64,000 nucleotides of DNA from an uncultured Saprospiraceae bacterium (GTDB lineage: Bacteria; Bacteroidota; Bacteroidia; Chitinophagales; Saprospiraceae), in assembly GCA_937928045.1 (NCBI GenBank), contig CALFWO010000010.1, forward strand, positions 93,925-157,924. The letters run 5' to 3'. This document shows, piece after piece, positions 27,716-37,417 of the stretch (positions are counted from its first letter, which is position 1; each line of letters starts with the position of its first letter). A program made the translations under genes and the position numbers. The notes under the pieces were generated by a model that saw only the letters and a program-made list of their open reading frames with translations, was not told where the DNA came from and made no database searches.

Positions 27716-29275
27716 ATGTCTATTCCAAAGGAACCGCGGCAGTTGATGATTAACATCATGTACTTAGTACTGACAGCGATGTTGGCACTTAATGTATCAG
27801 CGGAAATATTTAATGCATTCAAGATTGTAGACAAAGGTTTGAAGGATTCAAACACAAGTTTAGATGCAGCAAACAAGCCATTGGCTGGTGAAATCAAACG
27901 TTTGGCGCAAAAGAAAGAGGCGCTTGCAAAATATGGAGATATAGCTCCTAATGTTTCTACATTATCTTCAGAGTTTGTTACTTATGTAGATGGACTTTGG
28001 CAAGAATTGGAGAAAGGGTCAGTTGGAGAAGGAAAAGACCCTAGATACCCTTTAGATCACGAAAAATATCCAGGTGCTCTTGTAGCAAAGAAGAATAAGG
28101 ATGTATCAACTAGATTATTAGTTGATGGTGGGAAAGGTGAAGAGTTGAAAGCAAAGATTGCCGAAACTAGAGAAGCTTTCTTAAAATTCTTCGACGAAGC
28201 AGATTTACCATCTCAAACAGGTAACATTACTATGGAAGTAGATGATGTTTCTTGGACAAAGAGCAAGGATAAAAAATCTTGGTCTGAATTTAACTTTAAG
28301 CAAATGCCCATTGGTGCACTCGAACCTATGTTCACCAAATTCAAGAATGATGCTAAATCGTCTGAAGCAGCGGTATTGAACTACCTTATGGGTAAGGTTG
28401 GTGGTGAAGATATTGTTTTGGACAAGTTCCAAGTAGTATCGTCTCCTAAGAAATCTTACATCATAGAAGGAGATAAATTCGAAACTGAAATTTTCCTTTC
28501 GGCTTCAGCGGGTTCTTCTAATACTGGTGTCTCTATTTCTGTAAACGGTTCAAGAGTAGCATCTAAAGATGGTGTTGCCCAATACAGTAAAACTACTGCT
28601 GGAACTGGTGTTAAGAAATATAGCGCGGCTATTAGCGTTACAAACCCAGTAACTAAAGAAACAAAAACATATAAGAACAACTTTGAATATGAAGTTGGTC
28701 GACGTTCATGTGCTGTTTCAGCTGATAAGATGAATGTTTTCTATATCGGAGTTGATAATCCTGTAACAGTTTCTGCTGCTGGTATTTCTTCAAACGAATT
28801 GAAAGTGACAGGAAGCGGATTTCAGTTGAAAAAAGGTCAAGGAGGAAAATGGGTTGCAACTGCAAGTAAGCCGACCAATGATGGATACATCAGTGTATCT
28901 GGCGGAGGTTTAAAGCCTACAAAGTTTCCTTTCCGGGTAAAGCGTATTCCTGATCCAGTAGCAAGACTTTCTAAATCCAATGGTGGAACAATGGGTAATG
29001 GAGAATTTAAGGCTCAAGGTGGAGTTGGCGCGTTTTTGGATAACTTTGACTTTGACGCAAGATGTAAAATTCAAGGATATGAGTTGACACGTGTCCCTCA
29101 AAGAGAGGATGCGGTATCATCAAATAACCCTGGACCAAAATACAATGACAAATCTCGACGTTTAGTAAATGCGGCTAAACCTGGTGATACATACTTCTTT
29201 CAAAATGTGAAGGCAAGATGTCCTGGAGATACTGCTGGTCGAAAGATCAACTCGATGGTGTTTAAAATTAGATAG
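27716..29275 (+). CDS. gldM: Gliding motility / type IX secretion protein GldM
   Basis: GldM is the long periplasmic shaft of the type IX motor: one inner-membrane helix near the N-terminus, inserted in GldL, and a rod of beta-domains reaching the GldK/GldN ring. The 519 residues begin SIPKEPRQLMINIMYLVLTAMLALNVSAEI, with the transmembrane helix at about residues 11-30 and the conserved RQLMINIMYLVLTAML motif. The periplasmic part has a helical D1 domain (about 40-225) followed by Ig-like domains. Position between gldL and gldN and the standard length confirm the call. Confidence 0.97.
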   Translation: MSIPKEPRQLMINIMYLVLTAMLALNVSAEIFNAFKIVDKGLKDSNTSLDAANKPLAGEIKRLAQKKEALAKYGDIAPNVSTLSSEFVTYVDGLWQELEKGSVGEGKDPRYPLDHEKYPGALVAKKNKDVSTRLLVDGGKGEELKAKIAETREAFLKFFDEADLPSQTGNITMEVDDVSWTKSKDKKSWSEFNFKQMPIGALEPMFTKFKNDAKSSEAAVLNYLMGKVGGEDIVLDKFQVVSSPKKSYIIEGDKFETEIFLSASAGSSNTGVSISVNGSRVASKDGVAQYSKTTAGTGVKKYSAAISVTNPVTKETKTYKNNFEYEVGRRSCAVSADKMNVFYIGVDNPVTVSAAGISSNELKVTGSGFQLKKGQGGKWVATASKPTNDGYISVSGGGLKPTKFPFRVKRIPDPVARLSKSNGGTMGNGEFKAQGGVGAFLDNFDFDARCKIQGYELTRVPQREDAVSSNNPGPKYNDKSRRLVNAAKPGDTYFFQNVKARCPGDTAGRKINSMVFKIR

Positions 29276-29294
29276 ATCGTAATAATTATTTAAG

Positions 29295-30161
29295 ATGAAG
29301 ATCGTATTCAAAATTCTTTTTTGCTGTTTATTCGGCACATTCTTTTTAAGTAGCCCGCTATTGGCACAACCTGAAACTCCAATGTCTACTGAGACAACGG
29401 AGCCGGATGATGACAAACCTTTGGATGATATCGTTGAAAAACGAATTATAACCGATAGAAAGGTTTTGCCTTATCAACCGATCAGAGAAGCTGATATCTT
29501 TTGGGAAAAAAGAATCTGGAGAGTGATTGATATCAGAGAAAAGATGAACTTACCGTTCGCTTATCCTGAAAAACCATTCTTTACTATTTTGATGGATGCA
29601 GCTGTGAATGGAGACATCACTGTTTATTCTACTGAGGATGATAATTTCTCGGCGAGACTTGAACCAGATGAAGTGGCTTCAATGGGTGCTAATATTGATA
29701 CAGTAACTACTTTCGATCCTGAAACTTATGAAGAACAAATTCAAGTGGTTCGTAATGAATTGAACCCAGAAGATGTTAAGCGATTCAGACTTAAGGAAAT
29801 TTGGTTCTTTGACGAAGAAACTTCTATGATGCAAGTGAGAATTCTTGGAATTGCTCCTTTGTTAGACAGAAAAGACGAACAAGGAAACTTCTTATTTGAA
29901 CAACCAATGTTTTGGGCATACTACCCAGAGTGTAGAAACGTCTTTGCAAGACACCAAGTGTTTATGGAAGGTAATGATGCCAGTCCTATCACTTGGGAAG
30001 ATCTAATGGAGATGCGTTTTTTCTCTTCTTATATCTTTAAAGAGTCGAATGTTTACGACCGTAAATTATCTGGATACCTTACTGGTGTTGATCTTCTTTT
30101 AGAAGCTGATAAAATAAAACAAGAAATTTTTAATTTCGAACACGATCTTTGGTCTTATTAG
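29295..30161 (+). CDS. gldN: Gliding motility / type IX secretion protein GldN
   Basis: GldN (PorN) is the periplasmic partner of the GldK lipoprotein in the ring under the outer membrane. The 288 residues start with a signal peptide (FCCLFGTFFLSSPLLAQ), a low-complexity acidic stretch, then the family core: KVLPYQPIREADIFWEKRIW near residue 56, VIDIREKMNLPFAYPEKPF, and RFRLKEIWFFDEETSMMQVR. It is 19 bases after gldM and is followed by a clear terminator, so gldLMN form one transcript. Confidence 0.96.
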   Translation: MKIVFKILFCCLFGTFFLSSPLLAQPETPMSTETTEPDDDKPLDDIVEKRIITDRKVLPYQPIREADIFWEKRIWRVIDIREKMNLPFAYPEKPFFTILMDAAVNGDITVYSTEDDNFSARLEPDEVASMGANIDTVTTFDPETYEEQIQVVRNELNPEDVKRFRLKEIWFFDEETSMMQVRILGIAPLLDRKDEQGNFLFEQPMFWAYYPECRNVFARHQVFMEGNDASPITWEDLMEMRFFSSYIFKESNVYDRKLSGYLTGVDLLLEADKIKQEIFNFEHDLWSY

Positions 30162-30187
30162 TGAAATAAGCCATTTCGAAAATATTT

Positions 30188-30223
30188 AAAGCCTGATTCT
30201 ATTTCTTAGAGTCAGGCTTTTTT
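30188..30223 (+). terminator. Rho-independent terminator of gldLMN
   Basis: AAAGCCTGATTCT (30188-30200) pairs, with one G-T, with AGAGTCAGGCTTT (30208-30220) around a 7-base loop, followed by T residues. Confidence 0.85.
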
Positions 30224-30384
30224 GTTTCCTTATTTCATACAGTTTCTTGACAGACTGATGTTAATTTTCTCATTCGCGAAAAGTCTTTAGTTATAAAATT
30301 TATTAAAATTGGAATTTATTTTAAAGCTGACTTAATTATTCCTAGCTTCATCTATTAATTGTACAAAGCGCATCAAAGTATAGA

Positions 30385-32202
30385 ATGGCCTCAAAGAAAG
30401 AAAAGGAAACGGGATTTAAAGAGCAATTTGGAGCGCTAAAAAATCTTCCTCGGTTTTTCCAAATGATTTGGGAAACGCATAGAGGCATGACAATTGCCAA
30501 TGTCTTGTTGCGAATTATCAATGGAATTCTTCCATTGGCTATGCTCTACATCGGTAAAGAAATTATTGACGGAGTTATCGCTTCAATAGGAAATGAGTCC
30601 GCAGATTTGAAGAGCTTGTGGACTTTGGTCGGAATTGAGCTGGCTTTAGCTACATTTTCGACAATATTTGGAAGAGCGATTACTCTTCTAGATTCTTTGT
30701 TAGGTGATCTTTATTCAAATAAAACCTCCGAGCAATTAATCAAGCATGCCGCTACTTTAGATCTTTATCAATTTGAAGATTCAGAATTTTATGATAAGCT
30801 AGAAAGAGCAAGAAGACAAACTACGAGCAGAACGGTACTCATGTCAATGGTACTCGAACAGTTTCAAGATACAATCACTATTTTGTCTTTGGGAGCTGGC
30901 TTATTGATTTTCAATCCTTGGCTAATTCTTTTATTAATTGTGGCTTTAATCCCAAGTTTCATCGGAGAGACCCACTTTAATCAACGCACATATAGTCTTA
31001 CCAGAAGTTTTACCCCCGAAAGAAGAGAATTGGATTACTTGAGATACATTGGAGCCTCTGATGAAACAGCCAAAGAGGTGAAAATTTTTGGACTCGCAGA
31101 TTTCCTAGCAAATCGTTTTAAAGCAATAGCTGATAAATATTATAAAGCCAATCAATCAATTGCTATTAAAAGAGCTGCAGTAGGATCTATACTTACTGGA
31201 TTGGGAACAGCGAGTTATTATGTAGCCTATGTTTTTATTATTTATCAGACCATTCAGGCTCTAATTACCGTGGGAACTTTAACTTTTCTTGCTGGCTCAT
31301 TTAACCGTATGAGAAACATGCTGCAAGGAATTCTAAATCGCTTTTCTCGAATTGCTGATAGTGCTTTATACCTACAAGACCTATTCGATTTCTTTGAGCT
31401 TAAGCCAAATATTGGTTCAGGAAAATTAAAGATTCCAAGACCGATCACTAAAGGATTTACGTTTGAGAATGTGGCATTTAAATATCCGCAGTCTGAAAAA
31501 TACGCACTAAAAGGATTAAATTTTCATTTAGGAATTGGAGAAAAGATTGCTTTGGTTGGAGAAAATGGAGCTGGAAAAACAACTTTAGTAAAGCTATTAG
31601 CTCGTTTATATGAACCCTCCGAAGGTCGAATTTTGTTAGATGGAAAAGATTTGGGTGAATATGACTTAGCGGATTTAAGAGCACAAATCGGAATTATTTT
31701 CCAGGATTTCATTCGATTTCAAATGAAGGCTTCTGAAAATATTGCTATTGGGGATATTGAAAGATTAGCAGAAGAAGAGGAAATTATAGCATCGGCAGAA
31801 AAGAGTTTGGCAGATCCTGTAATTCGTGAATTACCTGCTCAATATGAACAGATTCTCGGTAAAAGATTTAGTTCAGGTGTAGATTTATCAGGTGGACAAT
31901 GGCAAAAGATAGCTTTGGGAAGAGCTTATATGCGCGATGCCCAATTGTTAATATTAGATGAGCCAACAGCTGCATTAGATGCAAGAGCTGAGCACGAAGT
32001 ATTTATAAGATTTTCTGAATTAATTGAGGGGAAATCAGCAGTATTAATATCTCACAGGTTTTCAACAGTGAGAATGGCCGACAGAATTCTTTTTCTAGAA
32101 TATGGTCAACTTATCGAGGAGGGGAGTCACCAAGAACTATTAGCATTGAATGGAAAATATGCAGAGCTGTTTAATCTTCAGGCGCAGGGCTACCTTAGCT
32201 AA
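30385..32202 (+). CDS. ABC transporter, fused permease and ATPase (exporter type)
   Basis: A 605-residue half-transporter that would act as a dimer in the inner membrane. The first 340 residues are a six-helix ABC exporter domain, and the ATPase follows with Walker A GENGAGKTT near residue 395, the signature DLSGGQWQKIALGRAY, Walker B LLILDEPTAALD and the H-loop VLISHRFSTV. Substrate cannot be predicted: this subgroup includes lipid, peptide and drug exporters. Nothing in the neighbours (gld genes upstream, glycosyltransferases on the opposite strand) fixes it. It abuts the stop of the glycosyltransferase gene with no gap (convergent). Confidence 0.92.
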   Translation: MASKKEKETGFKEQFGALKNLPRFFQMIWETHRGMTIANVLLRIINGILPLAMLYIGKEIIDGVIASIGNESADLKSLWTLVGIELALATFSTIFGRAITLLDSLLGDLYSNKTSEQLIKHAATLDLYQFEDSEFYDKLERARRQTTSRTVLMSMVLEQFQDTITILSLGAGLLIFNPWLILLLIVALIPSFIGETHFNQRTYSLTRSFTPERRELDYLRYIGASDETAKEVKIFGLADFLANRFKAIADKYYKANQSIAIKRAAVGSILTGLGTASYYVAYVFIIYQTIQALITVGTLTFLAGSFNRMRNMLQGILNRFSRIADSALYLQDLFDFFELKPNIGSGKLKIPRPITKGFTFENVAFKYPQSEKYALKGLNFHLGIGEKIALVGENGAGKTTLVKLLARLYEPSEGRILLDGKDLGEYDLADLRAQIGIIFQDFIRFQMKASENIAIGDIERLAEEEEIIASAEKSLADPVIRELPAQYEQILGKRFSSGVDLSGGQWQKIALGRAYMRDAQLLILDEPTAALDARAEHEVFIRFSELIEGKSAVLISHRFSTVRMADRILFLEYGQLIEEGSHQELLALNGKYAELFNLQAQGYLS

Positions 32203-33531
32203 TTAGAAATTTAATTTGGGAGTTTTTCCTTGTTTTAGGTGCACCAATTCATAAATAATAAACGAAACAACAATGATATATTCGATAGCAACAATCCATA
32301 AGCGTTCATAATATGTTCCTTCAGAATAATTCAAATATGTCAGCATAATTAGTCCTGACCAAAGAATTGGAAATCTTAAATTGGTGAAACAGCTCAACAG
32401 AATAGGAATACTTAAATACCAAGGATGAATAGTTGTACCGAAAAACAAATAGATAGTAAACCCGAAAAGGAACAATTGAAATAACATTTTAGATGTAGTG
32501 ATCTTCTTTTTAAAGGCCAGAAATAATATTCCCAATAGCGTTATCAAACCGAGAGAAGGCCCTAGTGTCGCAATAATATTATATCCTTTTTTCCATTCAC
32601 CTACTGCTCTACCTAAGTAATATATGGAAGCATTGAATTCGAATTTTTGAAAATACAAGTCTAAACTCGTACTAAAGTTTTGAATAAAAGTAGGACTCAA
32701 CAGTGGTGCAAAGAGAATAATGCAAGTCGCACCAACAATAAGACAATATGTCATTCCTTTTTTCCAACCATAATAATTCAATATAAAAGGTAAAAACATC
32801 AGAGGTAATAACTTACTAGCAACTGAAAAGGCCAGAGCCAATGCTGATGAGAATAATTTTTTATTCAACATTAACCAGATAGCAAGAACAAAGAAAAATA
32901 TCATGGCTCCTTCAAAATGTAAGTTGCCAGATATTTCTATTATTACCAAAGGGTTTAGACTATAAAAAAGAATATTTTTAATAGGTAAATTTAACTTGGT
33001 TAAAATTTGATAAATGAGAAGTATTGATCCTAATTCAAACCCTATTAGAAAGAATTTGAAAACCAACATTGCTCCATAAATATCAGATCCAGCGACCCAT
33101 TGACTTATACCAAAAATAGCTTGACAAATTGGAGGATAAATTGTGAAATATTCTGGAGAGTTTAATTCTTGAAACAATTCGATATTTAGTCCCATATCCG
33201 ATCCATTGGCGTTCATCCAATGCGTAGGTAAATAATCAAAAGGGTTGTGACCGTTTACTATAAGTCTTCCATCCCAAATAAACCGAAATATGTCATCTGA
33301 TAATAATGGAAAAGCCGGAAATAAAACCAACCTAGCTATTACTGAAAGTCCAATAAAAAAGAGTACTTCCGATTTAGTGCGATTCCCAAAAATAATCCAA
33401 AGAAATACACAAAACCAAGAACCATAAATAATGGGATTGAAATTACTTTGTTCAACTTTATAGCCCATGAATATTGTCAATGCAAGAAATGCAATGGCAG
33501 CTATCCAATTATTTATACTTTGATTAAGCAT
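32203..33531 (-). CDS. Polytopic membrane glycosyltransferase (GT87/mannosyltransferase-like)
   Basis: A 442-residue integral membrane protein with about 10-12 hydrophobic segments. The first periplasmic loop, near residues 75-105, contains SDDIFRFIWDGRLIVNGHNPF, the pattern of GT-C fold polyprenyl-phosphate-sugar mannosyltransferases (DUF2029/GT87 and PIG-M-like), where acidic residues in this loop are catalytic. It is the last of three glycosyltransferase genes and overlaps the preceding one by 8 bases. The likely job is to transfer a sugar from a lipid-linked donor, perhaps made by the GT2 enzyme at 35.0-35.7 kb, to an extracytoplasmic acceptor. Confidence 0.75.
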   Translation of the reverse strand: MLNQSINNWIAAIAFLALTIFMGYKVEQSNFNPIIYGSWFCVFLWIIFGNRTKSEVLFFIGLSVIARLVLFPAFPLLSDDIFRFIWDGRLIVNGHNPFDYLPTHWMNANGSDMGLNIELFQELNSPEYFTIYPPICQAIFGISQWVAGSDIYGAMLVFKFFLIGFELGSILLIYQILTKLNLPIKNILFYSLNPLVIIEISGNLHFEGAMIFFFVLAIWLMLNKKLFSSALALAFSVASKLLPLMFLPFILNYYGWKKGMTYCLIVGATCIILFAPLLSPTFIQNFSTSLDLYFQKFEFNASIYYLGRAVGEWKKGYNIIATLGPSLGLITLLGILFLAFKKKITTSKMLFQLFLFGFTIYLFFGTTIHPWYLSIPILLSCFTNLRFPILWSGLIMLTYLNYSEGTYYERLWIVAIEYIIVVSFIIYELVHLKQGKTPKLNF

Positions 33532-35008
33532 TTAAGTGGCGAATGGAATAGTAACAAATAGAACCATAACCAATGGTTAGCAATACATGAAAAATTAAAA
33601 AACTAGTATTGCCAATATAGATTCCCATGCCAATGGCTCCGAAGAAATATGCTGCAAGCAATCCTTCACCAAAGGTTGTCCAAGGAATTTTCTTTGCAAG
33701 ATATTTGCGTTCCTTGAATGAATCTTGAACCCCTTTTATATTAAATTTGGGTGTACGAATGAATGCTGACTTTTTTCCAATGTAACCTTGTATCACAGCG
33801 ATAGAGTTGTGCAAGGAAAGACCCATAGATAGTGCTAGAAATACTGGGAATAGAAAAAAGAACTTTATAATTGTTTTCCATGTGGTTTCATGTTCTATTT
33901 CCGCTTGGACATTAGCAACATAATATACCATGATAATAGAGATCCACGAAAGTAAGAAGATGCCCAATATTGAAGAATTGAAATCAATTTGAGGCAAGAA
34001 ATAGATTAATGGTACACTAAATAGCCCAGCAACAAAAATGAAAAGAAATACTGAGCTTGACATCAAGTGACCAGAAGCATGTACTTTTTGTTTCAATGTT
34101 AGATCAGATTTCCATACAGTTGGTAACAGTTTTTTAGCGTTTTCAGCTCCGCCTTTCATCCATCTAAACTGTTGAGACTTTAATCCATTCATCTCCGCTG
34201 GCAATTCCGCAGGAGATCCAAATTTTTCCAAATAGTGAATCTTCCATCCTTTTAGTTGGGCTCTATAACTTAAATCTAAATCTTCAGTCAATGTATCAGC
34301 TTCCCAGCCTCCTGCATCACGAATAGTTTCTCTCCGCCATACTCCGGCCGTTCCGTTAAATTGTAACATTAGATTTCCCGCAGATCTTCCGAGTTGTTCT
34401 ACTGTGAAGTGAACATTCAATTGTAAGGCTTGAAGCTTTGTGAGCATGCTATACTCTTGATTGATGTGTTGCCATCTCGTTTGTACTACTCCTATTTCTG
34501 GATTCGAAAAGTAGGGAATACAAGTCAGTAAAAAATCTTCTTTAGGTATAAAGTCTGCATCAAATATTGCGATAAATTCTCCTTTTGCATAAGGCATCGC
34601 CGCTTTCAAAGCACCTGCCTTGTAGCCAGTTCGGTCCTCACGATGATATAATTTGATATCTATTCCTAGTTCGGCATACTCATCTACTTTTTTCTGAGAT
34701 ACTTCAATCGTTTCATCTGTGGAATCATCCAATAATTGAATCTGAAACTTATCTCTGGGGTAATCCAATTTCATGATACTGTCAACCAATCTATCGACAA
34801 CATACAATTCATTGAAAACCGGAAGTTGTATGGTAACAAATGGCAATTTCTTATCTCCAAGTTCTGCTTTCAAATATTTTTTTCCGGAATTGACTTTATT
34901 GTATTGCTTGTAGTGGTACAGCAATTGAAATTGAAGCAAGCAATAAAAACTAATAAAAATTAGTGCTATCGCGTAAACTGCCAATAAAAAATACGTAAGA
35001 ATTGCCAT
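33524..35008 (-). CDS. Glycosyltransferase family 2, cellulose-synthase-like membrane protein
   Basis: A 494-residue processive-type GT2. After one N-terminal membrane segment comes the catalytic domain with VTIQLPVFNELYVV near residue 58, LDDSTDET, DADFIPKEDFL (DxD), TEDLDLSYRAQLKGW and QQFRWMKGGAE (Q-x-x-R-W motif), followed by several C-terminal membrane segments. That full D, DxD, TED, QxxRW set is diagnostic of cellulose synthase/CESA-like or glucosylceramide-type enzymes that build a polysaccharide or glycolipid at the inner membrane. Its product is unknown. It lies 4 bases after the upstream GT2 and overlaps the following GT. Confidence 0.9.
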   Translation of the reverse strand: MAILTYFLLAVYAIALIFISFYCLLQFQLLYHYKQYNKVNSGKKYLKAELGDKKLPFVTIQLPVFNELYVVDRLVDSIMKLDYPRDKFQIQLLDDSTDETIEVSQKKVDEYAELGIDIKLYHREDRTGYKAGALKAAMPYAKGEFIAIFDADFIPKEDFLLTCIPYFSNPEIGVVQTRWQHINQEYSMLTKLQALQLNVHFTVEQLGRSAGNLMLQFNGTAGVWRRETIRDAGGWEADTLTEDLDLSYRAQLKGWKIHYLEKFGSPAELPAEMNGLKSQQFRWMKGGAENAKKLLPTVWKSDLTLKQKVHASGHLMSSSVFLFIFVAGLFSVPLIYFLPQIDFNSSILGIFLLSWISIIMVYYVANVQAEIEHETTWKTIIKFFFLFPVFLALSMGLSLHNSIAVIQGYIGKKSAFIRTPKFNIKGVQDSFKERKYLAKKIPWTTFGEGLLAAYFFGAIGMGIYIGNTSFLIFHVLLTIGYGSICYYSIRHLNA

Positions 35009-35012
35009 ATGA

Positions 35013-35735
35013 TTAAATCAATTTAAAAATTGTCCATAAGATTTTATGTCCTGCTAGTACTGTTCCGCGTATGGTTCCGGATACTTTCGAAACTCCAATT
35101 CGCTGACGGTAACTTACAGGAATTTCTTTACACTCAAATTTATACTTTGCTGCCTTAACTTGCATTTCAACAGTCCAACCGAAATCAGGGTCATTCATTT
35201 TAAGTTCCAGTAGCTTATCGTACTTAATTGCTCTAAAAGGGCCAAGATCTGTGAATTCATATTTATAAATAAATCGGATCAAACTGGTTGCGAGCCAATT
35301 TCCAAATATTTGTTGTGGCATCATCGCACCTTGTTCCATATCACCTGCGGCTCTTGAACCAATGACCAAATCAACCTGATCATTAATAATGGGTTTAACA
35401 AGCATCGGTAGTTCTTCCGGATGATCAGAATAATCGCCATCCAGAAAAACAACTATATCAGGTATATCTTCATTTGTTTTCTGCGCAATGTATTCCATGC
35501 CTTTTAGGCAAGCACTGCCATAGCCCATTTTGGGCTGTAACAGTACAGTTGCTCCAGCATCGCTTGCTACTTGAGCTGTATTGTCCGTGCTGTTATTATT
35601 ACAAACAATTACCTCTCGAACCCAATCCTTGGGAATATCACGGATGACTTTGGCTATCGAAGATTCTTCGTTAAAAGCTGGAATGATTACATCAATTTTT
35701 GGTTGCAGCACAGTCTTAATTATGATGGAATTCAA
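35013..35735 (-). CDS. Glycosyltransferase family 2 (dolichol/undecaprenyl-phosphate sugar synthase-like)
   Basis: A 240-residue soluble or peripheral GT2 with VIIPAFNEESSIAKVI near residue 16, CNNNSTDNTA, FLDGDYSDHPEEL (DxD) and IGSRAAGDMEQGAM. It resembles DPM1/GtrB-like enzymes that load a sugar onto a lipid-phosphate carrier, but without the C-terminal membrane helices of GtrB. The frame opens at a TTG at 35735; a GTG at 35711 is an alternative start, because the TTG is part of a TACTTTTG promoter-like element. It is first in a three-gene glycosyltransferase operon. Confidence 0.85.
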   Translation of the reverse strand: MNSIIIKTVLQPKIDVIIPAFNEESSIAKVIRDIPKDWVREVIVCNNNSTDNTAQVASDAGATVLLQPKMGYGSACLKGMEYIAQKTNEDIPDIVVFLDGDYSDHPEELPMLVKPIINDQVDLVIGSRAAGDMEQGAMMPQQIFGNWLATSLIRFIYKYEFTDLGPFRAIKYDKLLELKMNDPDFGWTVEMQVKAAKYKFECKEIPVSYRQRIGVSKVSGTIRGTVLAGHKILWTIFKLI

Positions 35736-35740
35736 AAGTA
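35733..35740 (-). promoter_or_regulatory. Promoter-like -7 element of the glycosyltransferase operon
   Basis: The minus strand reads TACTTTTG, a match to TAnnTTTG, overlapping the first possible start codon. A -33 element at the normal distance is not obvious, so confidence is limited. Confidence 0.35.
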
Positions 35741-35926
35741 CTTGATATCCATGGAACTAATGCCATTCAAGCCCTCGTAGTTCTGAATAATGCCCATTTT
35801 GTCCTAGGAATAACTCATTATTGTCTTGAAGAAACCTTAAGCACTTACTAATAGTATAAACAAATGCAATGCTTACATTTACATCATACTTTTAGCTGCT
35901 AATAAACGTTAGCTTTTTGTAGAAAT

Positions 35927-37417
35927 ATGGATATGCTTAAAAATTTGATACCCGGTTTATTAGTTCTATTGATTATTTCCGTCTGGGCTTGCAGCAATGA
36001 CGATGAAATATTGACTAGCCCAGATGCAAAACTTGAGTTTTCCACGGACACCTTGACTTTTGATACCGTATTCACTCAAATTGGTTCGGCTACAAGAATT
36101 CTTAAGTTATACAATAGGAATGAACAATCCATTGAAATTCAGTCAATTAGTATAGCAAGTGGTGCAAATTCACGTTTTCGACTTAATATTGATGGAGAAG
36201 CTTCTAATGCCATTCAAAACCTCATAATACCCGGGAATGATAGCCTCTATATCTTTGGTGAAGTAACGGTAAATCCAGATTTACCAGTATCCGAGAGCCC
36301 GTTTGTGATCAATGATGCAATCATTTTCGAAACTAATGGAAATAGTCAGGAAGTTGTCCTTGAAGCTTGGGGACAAAATGCTATTTATGTTCCGGACAGA
36401 TTTAGTGCCGATAGCATTAATATTTTTGGTTGTAATGGTGGTGAAATTGTTTGGAATGATCCCAAACCTTATGTAATCTATGGAATTGTTGCATACGATG
36501 ATTGCACATTGGTATTACCAGCTGGCGCTCAATTATATTTCCATGGTGGCTTGGCTCGATTTGAAGATGAAGAAGGAAATATTGGATTTTACAATGATGG
36601 AAGATTGGTTATTGGCCCCAATGCATCTTTAAGATCAGAGGGAACTTTTGATAATCCAGTTATCTTACAGGGAGATAGATTAGAAGAGGAATTTGAAGAA
36701 GTGAGTGGTCAATGGTACGGATTAATTTTTAATCCTGAATCAACCGGCAATATTATTAGCCATACCGTAATTAAAAACTCAGTTCAAGGAGTCGTAGTTG
36801 ATTCTTTAGGCTCATTAGAATTATATTATTCTCAAATTTATAATTCAAGCTCGAACGGACTTTTTGCAAGAGCCGCCACAGTAAAGGCGGAGAATTGTTT
36901 GTTTTACAACAATGGCGCTACAGCCATTCGAACTTCCTTGGGTGGTAACTATGAATTCAATTATTGTACGGTCGGCGCTTTTGGAAATGATCAGCAATCC
37001 ATTGCGCTTAGTAATGGACAATGCCTTGGAGATTTTTGTCAGAATTTTTATGCCAAAGAATTAAATGCCACAATGCGTAATTGTATTTTCTTCGGATCTA
37101 ATTCTGATCAAATAGGATTGTCCGATTTTGAAGTGGTAGACTTCAATTACAGTTTTGATCATTGCTTGGTGAGAGTTGATGAATTATTAGATGCAGAAAG
37201 TCATCCCGACTTTTTTGACAACACCAATCAAACTTTAAGTGTTGACCGAGATGCGGCGGTATTCGCTGATATTAATGAAGATGACTATCACCTTGATACG
37301 TTATCCGTTGCTGAGAATCTTGCGATACCAATAGTAGGATTAGAACTCGATTTGGACAATGAACTTCGTGATGCTAATACTCCAGATCTAGGTTGTTACG
37401 AATACCAATATGAATAA
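35927..37417 (+). CDS. Right-handed beta-helix lipoprotein
   Basis: A 496-residue exported protein with a lipoprotein signal (LLVLLIISVWACSNDDE, lipobox VWAC, Cys near residue 22). The first part has an immunoglobulin-like or choice-of-anchor-like beta domain (DTLTFDTVFTQIGSATRILKLYN), then a parallel beta-helix with short repeats such as ISHTVIKNSVQGVVV, AENCLFYNNGATAI and MRNCIFFGSNSDQIG. The C-terminus LGCYEYQ is common in such proteins, which often bind or process polysaccharides. No catalytic triad can be assigned. An alternative start is the ATG two codons later. It overlaps the next gene by 8 bases. Confidence 0.85.
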   Translation: MDMLKNLIPGLLVLLIISVWACSNDDEILTSPDAKLEFSTDTLTFDTVFTQIGSATRILKLYNRNEQSIEIQSISIASGANSRFRLNIDGEASNAIQNLIIPGNDSLYIFGEVTVNPDLPVSESPFVINDAIIFETNGNSQEVVLEAWGQNAIYVPDRFSADSINIFGCNGGEIVWNDPKPYVIYGIVAYDDCTLVLPAGAQLYFHGGLARFEDEEGNIGFYNDGRLVIGPNASLRSEGTFDNPVILQGDRLEEEFEEVSGQWYGLIFNPESTGNIISHTVIKNSVQGVVVDSLGSLELYYSQIYNSSSNGLFARAATVKAENCLFYNNGATAIRTSLGGNYEFNYCTVGAFGNDQQSIALSNGQCLGDFCQNFYAKELNATMRNCIFFGSNSDQIGLSDFEVVDFNYSFDHCLVRVDELLDAESHPDFFDNTNQTLSVDRDAAVFADINEDDYHLDTLSVAENLAIPIVGLELDLDNELRDANTPDLGCYEYQYE

